A stretch of DNA of 64,000 nucleotides from Azospirillum halopraeferens DSM 3675. Lineage in GTDB: Bacteria > Pseudomonadota > Alphaproteobacteria > Azospirillales > Azospirillaceae. Shown piece by piece: positions 9,127-18,462 of this stretch. Within the stretch, counting starts at the first letter, position 1, and each line of letters opens with the position of its first letter. The stretch is taken from contig NZ_AUCF01000001.1 of assembly GCF_000429625.1 (NCBI RefSeq), positions 124,001 to 188,000 on the forward strand, given 5' to 3'. A model generated the notes under the pieces. That model saw only the letters and a program-made list of their open reading frames with translations. It was not told where the DNA came from and ran no database searches. Position numbers and translations under genes: made by a program.

Positions 9127-10158
9127 ATGATGTGGCGCCGTTTCCTGCTTGCCGTCGTCCTGCTCCTCGTCCCGTTGGGCGGAGTGCCGGGTGCGGGCGC
9201 CGGCCCGGTGCTGGACCGGGTGCGTGACGGTGGCCTGTTGCGCTGCGGCGTCACGCCGGGCGGCATCGGCCTGTCGGTGCTGGAGGTCGATGGGACGTGG
9301 ACCGGCTTCTTCCCCGATTACTGCCGTGCCGTCGCGGCCGCGGTGGCCGGCGGGGCGAGTCACGTCGACTTCATCGAGGTCAGTTCGCTGAACCGCTTCG
9401 ACGTGGTGCGTTCCGGCGCGGTGGACGTGCTGATGTCGGCGAACACCTGGACGTTGCACCGCGACGCCGGGCTCGGCATGGTGTTCCCCTTCATTTATCT
9501 CTACGACGGTCAGGGCTTCATGGCCCACACCTCGCTGCCGGCGCGCCGACTCGCCGACGTCGGCGCGGCCACCGTCTGCGTGACCGACCGCACGACGACC
9601 GTGCGCAATCTGGAGCAGTGGATCGCCCGCACCGGCGCGCGCTTGACGGTCCGGCGCGCCAGCACCTCCGACGTGGCGCGCAACGAGTTCTTCAACCACC
9701 ACTGCGACCTGCTGACCAACGACCGCATCGGCCTGCACGCGCACCGGGCGCTGGGGGCACCCAATCCGGCCGATTACGTCATCCTTCCCGACGTGATCTC
9801 CAAGGAGCCGCTGGGGCCGATGATCGCGCCCGGCGACGCGGAGTGGGAACGGGTGCTGCGCTGGGTGTTCCTGGCCACCGTCCTGGCGGAGGAGGCGGAC
9901 ATCACCGCGGGTACCCTGGCGTCGCACCGGGAAAGCCCCGACCCGGAGGTGCGCGCCCTGCTCGGCGTCACGCCCGGCACCGGGGCGGCGCTGGGCCTGG
10001 ATGATCGCTGGGCGGCACGGATCATCGGCGAGGTCGGCAACTACGGCGAGATCTTCAACCGCAATCTGGGTGAGGGGTCGGCGCTGCGCATCGACCGTGG
10101 GCTCAACGACCTGTGGAGCCGCGGCGGCCTGCTCTACGCCCCGCCGCTCGGAGGCTGA
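9127..10158 (+). CDS. AapJ-like amino-acid ABC transporter substrate-binding protein (second of tandem pair)
   Basis: A 343-residue periplasmic receptor beginning at tandem ATG codons two bases after the stop of the preceding paralogue. The N-terminus is a standard signal peptide (MMWRRFLLAVVLLLVPLGG, then an Ala/Gly-rich cleavage region). It aligns with its neighbour along the whole length and shares YDGQGFMAH, FNHHCDLLTNDRIGL and DVISKEP almost unchanged, while the ligand-facing segments between them differ (for example SANTWTLHRDAG against DGTTWTLQRDAT). This points to a tandem duplication followed by divergence of ligand specificity. As with the first copy there is no adjacent transporter membrane or ATPase gene. 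The next gene, trpB, is 168 bp away and probably has its own promoter. Confidence 0.87.
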   Translation: MMWRRFLLAVVLLLVPLGGVPGAGAGPVLDRVRDGGLLRCGVTPGGIGLSVLEVDGTWTGFFPDYCRAVAAAVAGGASHVDFIEVSSLNRFDVVRSGAVDVLMSANTWTLHRDAGLGMVFPFIYLYDGQGFMAHTSLPARRLADVGAATVCVTDRTTTVRNLEQWIARTGARLTVRRASTSDVARNEFFNHHCDLLTNDRIGLHAHRALGAPNPADYVILPDVISKEPLGPMIAPGDAEWERVLRWVFLATVLAEEADITAGTLASHRESPDPEVRALLGVTPGTGAALGLDDRWAARIIGEVGNYGEIFNRNLGEGSALRIDRGLNDLWSRGGLLYAPPLGG

Positions 10159-10246
10159 GGGGCGCCGGCGACCGCAGCGCCGGTGATCCGCCGGGGCGGT
10201 GCGCGCGTAACCCGTCGGCACCGGGCGCAAAACGTCCAAGAGCCGC

Positions 10247-10275
10247 TTCAAATCCCGTCACCGCGCCGCTATGGT
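10247..10275 (+). promoter_or_regulatory. Candidate sigma-70 type promoter for trpB operon
   Basis: TTCAAA at 10247-10252 is followed after 17 bases by TATGGT at 10270-10275. Initiation about seven bases on would give a leader of roughly 45 nt before trpB. The leader contains a GGCGCC...GGCGCC inverted repeat (10276 to about 10293) but no leader peptide rich in Trp codons was seen. This is a pattern match only. Confidence 0.3.
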
Positions 10276-10326
10276 GGCGCCTTCCCGGGCGCCGAGCCCG
10301 CGTTCAGCCCCAGGTTCCATCCCGCG

Positions 10327-11544
10327 ATGTCCAGACCGAACACGTTCCGCGCCGGCCCCGACGAGCACGGTCACTTCGGCATCTACGGCGGACGCTTCGT
10401 CGCCGAGACGCTGATGCCGCTGATCCTCGAGGTCGAGAAGGCCTATGACGAGGCGCGCGCCGACCCCGACTTCCAGGGGGAGATGAAGGCCCGCCTCGCC
10501 CAGTACGTGGGCCGGCCCAACCCGCTCTATTTCGCCGAGCGGCTGACCGCCCACCTCGGCGGCGCCAAGGTGTATTTCAAGCGCGAGGAGCTGAACCACA
10601 CCGGCGCCCACAAGATCAACAACTGCATCGGCCAGATCCTGCTGGCCCGGCGCATGGGCAAGAAGCGGATCATCGCCGAGACGGGCGCCGGCCAGCACGG
10701 CGTGGCGACCGCCACGGTGTGCGCTCTGTTCGACATGCCCTGCACCATCTACATGGGCGAGGTCGACATCGCCCGCCAGCAGCCCAACGTGTTCCGCATG
10801 AAGCTGCTGGGCGCCGAGGTGCGCTCCGTCACCTCCGGCGCGCGCACGCTGAAGGACTCCATGAACGAGGCGCTGCGCGACTGGGTCACCAACGTCGAGG
10901 ACACCTATTACCTGATCGGCACCGTGGCCGGCCCGCACCCCTATCCGGCGATGGTCCGCGACTTCCAGTCCGTCATCGGCGACGAGGTGCGCCGGCAGAT
11001 GCAGGAGATGGAGGGCCGCCTGCCCGACTCGCTGGTCGCCTGCGTCGGCGGCGGGTCGAACGCCATGGGGCTGTTCCATCCCTTCCTGGACGATCCCGCG
11101 GTCGCCATGATCGGCGTCGAGGCGGCCGGGCATGGCGTCGACAAGGGGCCGGACGCTCACGCCGCCTCCATCACCGGCGGCCGGCCGGGCGTGCTGCACG
11201 GCAACCGCACCTACCTGTTGCAGGACGAGGACGGGCAGATCCTGGAGGGCCACTCCATCTCCGCCGGCCTCGACTATCCCGGTGTCGGGCCGGAGCATTC
11301 CTGGCTGCACGACATGGGCCGTGTCGAATACGCGGCGGTCACCGACGACGAGGCGCTGGCGGCGTTCCAGCTCTGCGCCCGGCTGGAGGGGATCATCCCG
11401 GCCCTGGAATCGGCCCACGCGCTGGCCGAGATCGTCAAGCGGGCGCCGTCGCTGCCGCAGGATCACCTGATGGTGCTGTGCCTGTCCGGACGCGGCGACA
11501 AGGACATCTTCACCGTCGCCGGGCACCTGGGGGTCACGCTGTGA
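10327..11544 (+). CDS. trpB: Tryptophan synthase beta chain
   Basis: The 405-residue beta subunit condenses indole with L-serine to form L-tryptophan in the cytosolic alpha2-beta2 complex. The pyridoxal-phosphate lysine lies in [10 protein letters not shown], the phosphate-binding loop is VGGGSNAMG, and [10 protein letters not shown] is the substrate carboxylate loop, all as in the family. Length is normal. The ATG at 10327 follows the alphaproteobacterial N-terminus ([19 protein letters not shown]). The stop codon overlaps the trpA start (GTGA), indicating translational coupling. In many alphaproteobacteria trpF sits directly upstream; here that place is taken by the receptor genes, so phosphoribosylanthranilate isomerase must be encoded elsewhere. 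Confidence 0.98.
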   Translation: MSRPNTFRAGPDEHGHFGIYGGRFVAETLMPLILEVEKAYDEARADPDFQGEMKARLAQYVGRPNPLYFAERLTAHLGGAKVYFKREELNHTGAHKINNCIGQILLARRMGKKRIIAETGAGQHGVATATVCALFDMPCTIYMGEVDIARQQPNVFRMKLLGAEVRSVTSGARTLKDSMNEALRDWVTNVEDTYYLIGTVAGPHPYPAMVRDFQSVIGDEVRRQMQEMEGRLPDSLVACVGGGSNAMGLFHPFLDDPAVAMIGVEAAGHGVDKGPDAHAASITGGRPGVLHGNRTYLLQDEDGQILEGHSISAGLDYPGVGPEHSWLHDMGRVEYAAVTDDEALAAFQLCARLEGIIPALESAHALAEIVKRAPSLPQDHLMVLCLSGRGDKDIFTVAGHLGVTL

Positions 11545-12380
11545 GCACCGTCGAGCAAGGCCGCATCGCGCGGCGTTTCGCCGCCCTGCGCGCCGAGGGC
11601 CGCGCCGGCCTGGTCACCTTCATCACCGCCGGCGATCCCGACCACGACACCTGTGCCGCCCTGCTGAAGGGACTGCCGGCAGCCGGCGCCGACCTGATCG
11701 AGCTGGGCATGCCCTTCAGCGATCCCATGGCCGACGGGCCGGCGATCCAGGCGTCCGACCTGCGCGCGCTGAAGGCGGGGGCGCGGGTCTCCCGCACGCT
11801 GGAGCTGGTGCGGGCCTTCCGCGCGGCCGAGGCGGACACGCCGGTGATCCTGATGGGCTACTACAACCCCATCTACGCCTACGGGGTCGAGCGTTTCCTG
11901 GCCGATGCCGGCGCGGCCGGCGTCGACGGCCTGATCGTCGTCGACCTCCCGCCGGAGGAGGACGCCGAGCTGTGCCTGCCGGCGCTGAAGGCGGGCATCA
12001 GCTTCGTGCGGCTGGCCACCCCCACCACCGACGACGCCCGCCTGCCGGCGGTGCTGCGGAACACATCCGGCTTCGTCTACTACGTGGCGATCGCCGGCAT
12101 CACCGGCACCGCCTCGGCCGACGCCGTGGCGGTGGCCGGCGCGGTGGAGCGGCTGAAGCGCCACACCGACCTGCCGGTCGCCGTCGGCTTCGGCATCAAG
12201 ACGCCGGACCAGGCGGCCGGCATCGCCCGGGTCGCCGACGCCGCGGTGGTGGGGTCGGCCATCGTGTCCCGCATCGCCGCCAACCTCGACGCGGACGGCA
12301 CCGCCCGGCCCGGCCTCGTCGACGACGTACTGGGCTTCGTGCGCGAGCTGTCCGCCGGCGTGCGCGGCGCGCGCGGCTGA
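11541..12380 (+). CDS. trpA: Tryptophan synthase alpha chain
   Basis: The 279-residue alpha subunit cleaves indole-3-glycerol phosphate to indole and glyceraldehyde 3-phosphate and channels indole to TrpB. The TIM-barrel signature [19 protein letters not shown] carries the catalytic Glu and Asp, and [10 protein letters not shown] is the phosphate-binding loop. The GTG at 11541 overlaps the trpB stop by four bases, which fixes the start. accD follows after 32 bp, the standard trpB-trpA-accD order of this class. Confidence 0.98.
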   Translation: MSTVEQGRIARRFAALRAEGRAGLVTFITAGDPDHDTCAALLKGLPAAGADLIELGMPFSDPMADGPAIQASDLRALKAGARVSRTLELVRAFRAAEADTPVILMGYYNPIYAYGVERFLADAGAAGVDGLIVVDLPPEEDAELCLPALKAGISFVRLATPTTDDARLPAVLRNTSGFVYYVAIAGITGTASADAVAVAGAVERLKRHTDLPVAVGFGIKTPDQAAGIARVADAAVVGSAIVSRIAANLDADGTARPGLVDDVLGFVRELSAGVRGARG

Positions 12381-12412
12381 GCGCAACACCACCTTCAGGA
12401 TCGAGCACCGCG

Positions 12413-13408
12413 ATGAACTGGCTCACCAACTACGTCCGCCCGAAGATCCGCGCGCTGTACGCCCGCAAGGACGTTCCCGACAACCTCTGGCACAAGTGCC
12501 CGAATTGCGAGGCGATGCTCTTCCACCGCGATCTGGAAGAGAACCTGTCGGTGTGCCAGCACTGCGGCTTCCACATGCGCCTCGACCCGGTCAAGCGCAT
12601 GGCCATGCTGTTCGACGGCGGCGTCTGCGAGACGGTGGAGCTGTCCAAATCGGTCGTCGACCCGCTGAAGTTCCGCGACCAGAAGCGCTACACCGACCGC
12701 CTCAAGGAGGCGCAGGGCAAGACCGGGCGCAACGACGCCATCGTGGTGGGGCACGGCACCATCAACGGACTGACCGCGGTGGTCGCTGCCTTCGATTTCG
12801 GGTTCATGGGCGGTTCCATGGGCATCGCAGTGGGTGAGGGGCTGGTGGCCGCGGCCCGCAAGGCGGTGGAACTGGGGGCGCCCCTGGTGGTCGTGCCCGC
12901 GTCCGGCGGCGCGCGCATGCAGGAGGGCATCCTGTCCCTGATGCAGATGCCGCGCACCACCATCGCGGTGGAGATGGTCAAGGAGGCCGGGTTGCCCTAC
13001 GTGGTGGTGCTGACCGACCCGACCACGGGCGGCGTCACTGCCTCGTTCGCCATGCTGGGCGACATCCACATCGCCGAGCGCGGCGCGCAGATCGGTTTTG
13101 CCGGCGCCCGCGTCATCGAGAGCACCATCCGCGAGACCCTGCCCGAGGGGTTCCAGCGCGCCGAGTACCTGCTGGAGCACGGCATGGTCGACATGGTCGT
13201 GCATCGCAAGGACCTGCGGCCGACCCTGGCCCGGGTGCTCGACCTCCTGACCCGCCGCATGCGCGAGCCGGGGGCCGAGCCGGATCTGGAGATCCCCGCC
13301 CTGCCGCCGCCCGAGATGGCGGACGGCCGGTCGCGCCCCGACGTGGTGGACGCCGAGTTCGCCGAGGACCCGCGGGACGCCGAGGGCGGTCCGGCGGACC
13401 GCCGCTGA
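12413..13408 (+). CDS. accD: Acetyl-CoA carboxylase carboxyltransferase subunit beta
   Basis: The 331-residue AccD forms the carboxyltransferase half of acetyl-CoA carboxylase with AccA, transferring carboxyl from biotin to acetyl-CoA to make malonyl-CoA. The N-terminal zinc ribbon is visible as CPNC (residues about 29-32) and CQHC (about 48-51). The crotonase-like core shows [21 protein letters not shown] and [13 protein letters not shown]. After about residue 285 there is a low-complexity acidic tail ([17 protein letters not shown] onward), common in alphaproteobacterial AccD. It sits between trpA and folC in a single-direction run, as expected. Confidence 0.98.
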   Translation: MNWLTNYVRPKIRALYARKDVPDNLWHKCPNCEAMLFHRDLEENLSVCQHCGFHMRLDPVKRMAMLFDGGVCETVELSKSVVDPLKFRDQKRYTDRLKEAQGKTGRNDAIVVGHGTINGLTAVVAAFDFGFMGGSMGIAVGEGLVAAARKAVELGAPLVVVPASGGARMQEGILSLMQMPRTTIAVEMVKEAGLPYVVVLTDPTTGGVTASFAMLGDIHIAERGAQIGFAGARVIESTIRETLPEGFQRAEYLLEHGMVDMVVHRKDLRPTLARVLDLLTRRMREPGAEPDLEIPALPPPEMADGRSRPDVVDAEFAEDPRDAEGGPADRR

Positions 13409-13422
13409 GGGCGGCGCCGGCC

Positions 13423-14781
13423 ATGAGGGCGCCCGATCCGGCCGGCGGCCTGGCCGCCGCGGCGCTCGACCGGTTCCGCGGGCGGCTGCCCCGGGCCATC
13501 GACCTGACGCTGGGCCGGGTGCACCGCCTGCTGGGCCGGCTCGGCGATCCGCACCGGCGCCTGGCGCCGGTGATCCATGTGGCGGGCACCAACGGCAAGG
13601 GCTCTACCGTCGCCTTCCTGCGCGCGATGCTGGAGGCGGCGGGTCTGCGCGTCCATGCCTTCACCTCGCCGCACCTGGTCACCATCCACGAGTGTGTCCG
13701 CCTTGCCGCCCCCGGCGGCGGGCGGCTGGTGGAGGATGCGGTGCTGGCCGACGCGCTGGAGCGCTGCGACCGCGCCTCGGCCGACGACCCGGTGACGGTG
13801 TTCGAGGCGCTGACCTGCGCCGCCTTCCTGCTGTTTGCCGAAACGCCGGCCGACGTGGTGCTGGTGGAGGTCGGCATGGGAGGCACCGAAGACGCCACCA
13901 ACGTCTTCGACGCGCCCGCCGTATCGGTCATCACCCGCATCTCCCGTGACCATGCCGAGTACCTGGGGGACACGGTGGAGGTCATCGCGCGGGCCAAGGC
14001 GGGCATCGTCAAGGCCGGCCGCCCGATCATCCTGGCGCCGCAGGCGGATCCGGCCGCGGCGGCCGTGGTGGCCGGAACCGCCGCCCGCCTGGGCGCCCCG
14101 CTGCACGCCGCCGGCGCGGACTGGTCGGTGGAGACGATCCCCGGCGGGTTCCGCTACCGCGGGGCCCGCGGCGTCCTGGATCTGCCGCCGCCATCGCTCA
14201 CCGGGGCGCACCAGATGGTCAACGCCGCCACCGCGGTGGCCGCCCTCGACGCGCTGTCGGGGGAGGGGCCGCGGATTCCCGACGCCGCCGTGCGCGAGGG
14301 CGTGCGCACGGCCCGCTGGCCGGCGCGGCTCCAGCGGCTCACCGGCTCATCCCTGGCCGATGCGCTGCCGCCGGGGTCCGACCTCTGGCTGGACGGCGGC
14401 CACAACGATTCGGCGGGCGAGGCGCTGGGTGTCCAGGCCGCGGCCTGGGCCGCCGACGGGCTGCCGCTGGGGCTGGTCGTCGCCATGCTCGCCGTCAAGG
14501 ACGCCGACGCCTTCCTGGCGCCGCTGGCCTCCCGGGTCACGGCGCTGCGGGCGGTGCCGCTGCTGGGGGCGCTGCCCGGTGGTGCCCGCGGCATGGCGCC
14601 GGAACGGCTGGCCGGGGCGGCGCGCGCTGCGGGCATCGCTGACGCGGCGGTGGCGGCCGGCGTGCACAGCGCGGTGGCGGAGCTGGGGGCGCGGCTGGGA
14701 CGGCCCTGCCGGGTGCTGATCTGCGGCTCCCTGTACCAGGCCGGGGCCGTGCTGGCCACCGTGCGGCCGGGGAGTGGGTGA
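13423..14781 (+). CDS. folC: Bifunctional folylpolyglutamate synthase/dihydrofolate synthase
   Basis: A 452-residue Mur-ligase-fold enzyme that adds glutamate to dihydropteroate and to folates using ATP. The P-loop AGTNGKGSTVAFLR (about 52-65), the SPHLVTIHECVRL switch, VLVEVGMGGTEDATNV (the usual EVGLGGRLDATN, here with T and E variants), and RAKAGIVK with the carbamylated-lysine position are present, as is LDGGHN in the C-terminal domain. The position right after accD is the normal place of folC in alphaproteobacteria. Its 3' end overlaps the start of an ATP-grasp gene, and a second FolC-like gene follows that. Confidence 0.93.
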   Translation: MRAPDPAGGLAAAALDRFRGRLPRAIDLTLGRVHRLLGRLGDPHRRLAPVIHVAGTNGKGSTVAFLRAMLEAAGLRVHAFTSPHLVTIHECVRLAAPGGGRLVEDAVLADALERCDRASADDPVTVFEALTCAAFLLFAETPADVVLVEVGMGGTEDATNVFDAPAVSVITRISRDHAEYLGDTVEVIARAKAGIVKAGRPIILAPQADPAAAAVVAGTAARLGAPLHAAGADWSVETIPGGFRYRGARGVLDLPPPSLTGAHQMVNAATAVAALDALSGEGPRIPDAAVREGVRTARWPARLQRLTGSSLADALPPGSDLWLDGGHNDSAGEALGVQAAAWAADGLPLGLVVAMLAVKDADAFLAPLASRVTALRAVPLLGALPGGARGMAPERLAGAARAAGIADAAVAAGVHSAVAELGARLGRPCRVLICGSLYQAGAVLATVRPGSG

Positions 14782-15790
14782 GGTGCCGGCCCCTGTCCCC
14801 GACACCCTGTCGTTCCTGACGGAGGTGTGCGCGCGGCGCGGCTGGCGGCTGAGCGTGTTGGACGAGCATTCCGGCTACCTCGCCGCCGTATCGGACGGAC
14901 GGGCGGAGTTCCTGACCGGCGCCGGGGCCGTGTGCGCCTATCCGCTGAACGGGGCCACCGCCGCGACCATTGCCAACGACAAGGCGCACACCGCGCTGCT
15001 GGCCCGCCGCGCCGGCCTGCGGGTGCCGCGCGGCGAGCACTTCTTCGTCACGCCCCGCTACCGCGGGGTGCGCGGCCCGGGGCGGGAGATCCACGACGCG
15101 GTGCGCTACGCCGCCGACCTCGGCTTTCCCGTGTTCGTGAAGCCCAACGCCGGGTCGCGCGGCGCCTTCGCCGACGTGGCCTATGACGCGAACGATCTGA
15201 TCCACCAATGCGCCGCCATGGCGGCGCAGCACCCAGTCGCGCTGGTGCAGGAGGTGGTGGCGGGGCCCGAATACCGCATCCTCGTGCTGGACGGCGATGT
15301 GCCGTTCCTCTACCGCCGCACCGGCAGCGTGCTCACCGGCGACGGCCGGTCCACGGTGGCGCAGCTTCTGGCCGCCGTGAACCGCCGGCTGGAGGAGGAC
15401 GGGCTGCCGCCGATCGCCCTCGACGGGCCGTTCCTGACGCGCGCCCTGGCCACTGCCGGGCTGGCCGCCGACGGCGTGCCGGAGACCGGGCGGACGGTGG
15501 AGTACGCGGCGCGGCGCAACGTCAGCGGCGGCGGCGGGGTCGGGGAGTTCCGCGACGCGGTGCCGCCGGCCGTGACCGACTACGCCCGCCGCGCCGCCGC
15601 GGCGGTGGGGTTGCGGCTGTGCGGCATCGACGTGATCGCCGCCAACGGGCTCGACCCCGACGGTTTCACGCTGCTGGAGATCAACGCCAACCCGGGCCTG
15701 GGCGGCGTCGCGCGGGCCGGACACCGGGCGGCGGTGCTGGACCTGTGGGAACGCATCGCCGACACCTGGTTCGCCGGAGCCCGGCCATGA
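14774..15790 (+). CDS. Stand-alone ATP-grasp ligase resembling the ATP-grasp domain of cyanophycin synthetase
   Basis: A 338-residue protein (337 to 335 if a GTG at 14783 is used) starting with GTG inside the 3' end of folC. ATP-grasp features are ATIANDKAHTALLARRAGL (start of the lid region), FPVFVKPNAGSRGAFA (ATP-binding lysine and loop), LVQEVVAGPEYRILVLDG and the metal-binding LLEINANPGLGG near the C-terminus. The stretch after the lid (YRRTGSVLTGDGRSTVAQLL, then an asparagine-containing helix) closely follows the pattern seen in cyanophycin synthetases, where it precedes the Mur-ligase half. Here the next gene, overlapping by ATGA, encodes a Mur ligase-like protein, so the two genes mirror the domain order of CphA. 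The substrate is unknown; it should form an amide or peptide bond through an acyl-phosphate. Confidence 0.82.
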   Translation: MGEVPAPVPDTLSFLTEVCARRGWRLSVLDEHSGYLAAVSDGRAEFLTGAGAVCAYPLNGATAATIANDKAHTALLARRAGLRVPRGEHFFVTPRYRGVRGPGREIHDAVRYAADLGFPVFVKPNAGSRGAFADVAYDANDLIHQCAAMAAQHPVALVQEVVAGPEYRILVLDGDVPFLYRRTGSVLTGDGRSTVAQLLAAVNRRLEEDGLPPIALDGPFLTRALATAGLAADGVPETGRTVEYAARRNVSGGGGVGEFRDAVPPAVTDYARRAAAAVGLRLCGIDVIAANGLDPDGFTLLEINANPGLGGVARAGHRAAVLDLWERIADTWFAGARP

Positions 15791-17145
15791 CCGGCGCCGC
15801 GGATCCCGGCGACATCATCGGCCGCCTGATGCGCCTGCCCAAGGCCGGGAGCGGCATCGGGCTGCATCGCATGGCGTGGCTGCTGGAGCCGCTGCTGGCC
15901 GCCCCGGGGGGGTGGAAGGTCGATGCGCTGAAGGTCACCGGCTCCAACGGCAAGGGCAGCGTCGCCCGCATGGCCGCGGAGATGCTGCAACGGCTGGGCC
16001 TGTCGGCGGGTCTCTACACCTCGCCCCACTTGCGCCGCTTCAATGAACGCATCGTCGTCGACGGTGCGTCGATCTCCGACGCGGACCTGGTGGCCGCCGC
16101 CGGCTGGTTCGAGGAGCGCCGGGCGGCGTACGGGGCGGCGCATCCCGGCGACGGCTTCGGCGCGTTCGAGGCGTTCACCGCCATGGCCATGCATCATTTC
16201 GCCGGGCGGCGCCCGGCGGCGCTGGTGGCGGAGGCGGGCATCGGCGGGCGCTATGACTCGGTGCGCGCCATCCCCGGCCGCATCGCCGCGCTGACGTCCC
16301 TGGACTTCGAGCACACCGACATCCTCGGGCCGACGCTGGAGCTGATCGCCTACGACAAAGCCGACCTCTGCCCTGACGGCGGCACGCTGGTGGTGGGGGA
16401 CATCGACGCGGAGCTGTTCCGGCGCCTTGCCGCCTACGCCGCCCTGCGGCGGATCACCCTGGTGTCCTGGCGCGACGTGGGTTGCGTGCACGCGGTCCGC
16501 ATCGCCGCCGGCGGCATGGAGGCCGACCTGACCCTGGGCGGGGTGCGGCTCGACGGGGTGGCTTTCGCGCTGCCGGGCCGGCACCAGACGGTGAACGCGC
16601 TGGTGGCCGCGGGGATGGTGCGGGCGTGGCTGGCGGCGCGCGGCGCGCTGCCGGAACCGGCGGTGTTCGCCGCCGCCTTCCGCGATGCCGTGGCGGCGGT
16701 GCGCTGGCCGGGGCGGCTGGAGCGGGTGCACGACGACCCGCCCGTCGTCATCGACGTCGGCCATACCCCCGACGCGATATCCACCACATTGCAGGCCCTG
16801 CCGGCTCTGGCGGCGGGCCGGCCGGTCCTGCTGGTCACCGGGGTGTCGGCTAACAAGGATGCCGACGGCATCGTCGGCGCGCTCGCCGGGGCGGCCGATG
16901 CGATCCTGTGCACGCGGGCGTGGCATCGCGGCTCCGACGTGGAGCGCATCCGCACGGTGGCCGGGCGGGCGCGCCCCGATCTGTCGGTCGAGGTGGCGGA
17001 GACCATCGAGGAGGCCATGGCCCGCGCCGTGGACCGGGCGCGTGCCGGCGGCATGCTGGTGCTGGTGGCCGGCGGGCTGTTCCTCGCCATCGAGGCGGCG
17101 GAGGCGCTGGCCGGACGGGATCCACGGGCCTTGCGCTTTTTCTGA
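15787..17145 (+). CDS. Second FolC-like Mur ligase family protein
   Basis: A 452-residue Mur-ligase-fold protein, related to but clearly diverged from the folC product at 13423. It has a P-loop TGSNGKGSVARMAAE (about 53-67), SPHLRRFNERI, AEAGIGGRYDSV and YDKADLCPDGG, where canonical FolC has GGRLDATN and EKAGI; the carbamylated Lys position is kept but the folate-site residues have changed. GRHQTVNAL and IDVGHTPDAI complete the ATP and C-terminal motifs. The ATG overlaps the stop of the ATP-grasp gene (ATGA), so both are translationally coupled. A second gene copy right after a normal folC suggests another acceptor than folate, possibly the product of the ATP-grasp enzyme. A redundant folylpolyglutamate synthase cannot be ruled out. 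Confidence 0.82.
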   Translation: MTGAADPGDIIGRLMRLPKAGSGIGLHRMAWLLEPLLAAPGGWKVDALKVTGSNGKGSVARMAAEMLQRLGLSAGLYTSPHLRRFNERIVVDGASISDADLVAAAGWFEERRAAYGAAHPGDGFGAFEAFTAMAMHHFAGRRPAALVAEAGIGGRYDSVRAIPGRIAALTSLDFEHTDILGPTLELIAYDKADLCPDGGTLVVGDIDAELFRRLAAYAALRRITLVSWRDVGCVHAVRIAAGGMEADLTLGGVRLDGVAFALPGRHQTVNALVAAGMVRAWLAARGALPEPAVFAAAFRDAVAAVRWPGRLERVHDDPPVVIDVGHTPDAISTTLQALPALAAGRPVLLVTGVSANKDADGIVGALAGAADAILCTRAWHRGSDVERIRTVAGRARPDLSVEVAETIEEAMARAVDRARAGGMLVLVAGGLFLAIEAAEALAGRDPRALRFF

Positions 17146-17175
17146 CCCGTCCGGCGTCGGCGTGGCCGGCAAGGC

Positions 17176-17204
17176 GTGACGGGGCGGGTTTGCGTCGCTA
17201 TATA
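17176..17204 (+). promoter_or_regulatory. Candidate promoter for pdxJ operon
   Basis: GTGACG at 17176-17181 and TATATA at 17199-17204 are separated by 17 bases, in the 115-bp gap before pdxJ. This is the most AT-rich hexamer in the neighbourhood. It would give a leader of about 50 nt. Confidence 0.45.
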
Positions 17205-17260
17205 GGGCAGTGTGCCGGTTGCCGGGTGCGGTCGGCCATCGGCGGATTCCGGAGCCTGCG

Positions 17261-18010
17261 ATGACCCGATACCTGCGCCTGGGCGTGAACATCGACCACG
17301 TGGCGACGCTGCGCAACGCGCGCGGCGGGCGGCACCCCGACCCTCTGCGCGCCGCCCGTATGGCGGCCGAGGCCGGGGCGGACGGCATCACCGCGCATCT
17401 GCGCGAGGACCGCCGTCACATCCGTGACGAGGACATCGACCGGCTGATGGCCGAGAGCGCCCTGCCGCTGAACCTGGAAATGGCGGCGACGGAGGAGATG
17501 CTGGCCATCGCCCTGCGCCACCGCCCGCACGCCGTCTGCCTGGTGCCCGAGAAGCGCACGGAGGTGACGACCGAGGGCGGGCTGGACGTGGACGGCGGGC
17601 GCGAGCACCTGCACCGCTTCGTCCAGGAGCTGGGCGGGGCGGGCGTGCGCGTGTCGCTGTTCATCGACCCCGAGGTCCGGCACATCGAAGCGGCGCGCGA
17701 CATCGGCGCCCCGGTGGTGGAACTCCACACCGGCGCCTATTGCGATGCGGCACCCGGCGCCGGCCGCGGATCGGAGCTGACGCGCCTCAGCCAGGCGGCG
17801 GCCCACGCCGCGGCCATCGGGATCGAATGCCACGCCGGGCACGGCATCGCCTACGACACGGTGGGGCCGATCGCCGCCATCAAGACCATCGCGGAGCTGA
17901 ACATCGGCCATTTCCTGGTGGGCGAGGCGGTGTTCGTGGGTTGGCACGAGGCGTTGCGCCACATGCGCGAGTTGATGGATGCGGCGCGCCCGGGGGTGGA
18001 GCGCCCATGA
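17261..18010 (+). CDS. pdxJ: Pyridoxine 5'-phosphate synthase
   Basis: A 249-residue TIM-barrel enzyme that condenses 1-deoxyxylulose 5-phosphate with 3-amino-2-oxopropyl phosphate to make pyridoxine 5'-phosphate. The N-terminal [16 protein letters not shown] motif, the [12 protein letters not shown] loop, [19 protein letters not shown] and [12 protein letters not shown] are all diagnostic. Length is normal. It begins a run pdxJ-acpS-lepB-rnc-era joined by short overlaps; the ATGA overlap with acpS couples their translation. Confidence 0.98.
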   Translation: MTRYLRLGVNIDHVATLRNARGGRHPDPLRAARMAAEAGADGITAHLREDRRHIRDEDIDRLMAESALPLNLEMAATEEMLAIALRHRPHAVCLVPEKRTEVTTEGGLDVDGGREHLHRFVQELGGAGVRVSLFIDPEVRHIEAARDIGAPVVELHTGAYCDAAPGAGRGSELTRLSQAAAHAAAIGIECHAGHGIAYDTVGPIAAIKTIAELNIGHFLVGEAVFVGWHEALRHMRELMDAARPGVERP

Positions 18011-18462
18011 TCCTCGGCATCGGCAACGACCTGACCGACATCTCCCGCATCGAGAAGACGGTGGAGCGCTTCGGCGACCGCTTCCTCGACCGCGTCTTCA
18101 CGCCGGCCGAACGGGCCAAGGCGGAGCGGCGGGTCGGCAAGGGCGGCCGTCACGATGCCCGCATCGCCACCTACGCCAAGCGCTTCGCCGCCAAGGAGGC
18201 GTGCGCCAAGGCGCTGGGCACCGGCTTCCGCAACGGCGTATTCTGGCGCGACATGGGGGTGGTGAACCTGCCGTCCGGCCAGCCGACGCTGGTGCTGTCC
18301 GGCGGCGCCCTGGACCGCCTGAAGAGCATCACTCCGCCGGGCATGAACGCCCGCATCCATCTGACGCTGACCGACGAGTACCCTTTGGCGGAGGCCGTGG
18401 TCATCATCAGCGCCGAACCCGGCGACTCCCCCGTCCTCAGCTCCGCAGCATCCCCCGCATGA
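18007..18462 (+). CDS. acpS: Holo-[acyl-carrier-protein] synthase
   Basis: A 151-residue phosphopantetheinyl transferase that loads the 4'-phosphopantetheine of CoA on apo-ACP. The N-terminal [12 protein letters not shown] carries the metal-binding Asp8, and [16 protein letters not shown] carries the second metal/CoA motif. It is longer than the roughly 126-residue E. coli enzyme because of an insert before the KRFAAKEA helix and a C-terminal tail, as in other alphaproteobacteria. Both ends overlap neighbouring genes by four bases. Confidence 0.97.
   Translation: MILGIGNDLTDISRIEKTVERFGDRFLDRVFTPAERAKAERRVGKGGRHDARIATYAKRFAAKEACAKALGTGFRNGVFWRDMGVVNLPSGQPTLVLSGGALDRLKSITPPGMNARIHLTLTDEYPLAEAVVIISAEPGDSPVLSSAASPA

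Noticed and set aside
10276..10326. A trp attenuator before trpB
   Set aside because: The short leader has no open frame with tandem Trp codons and no alternative terminator with a T-run.
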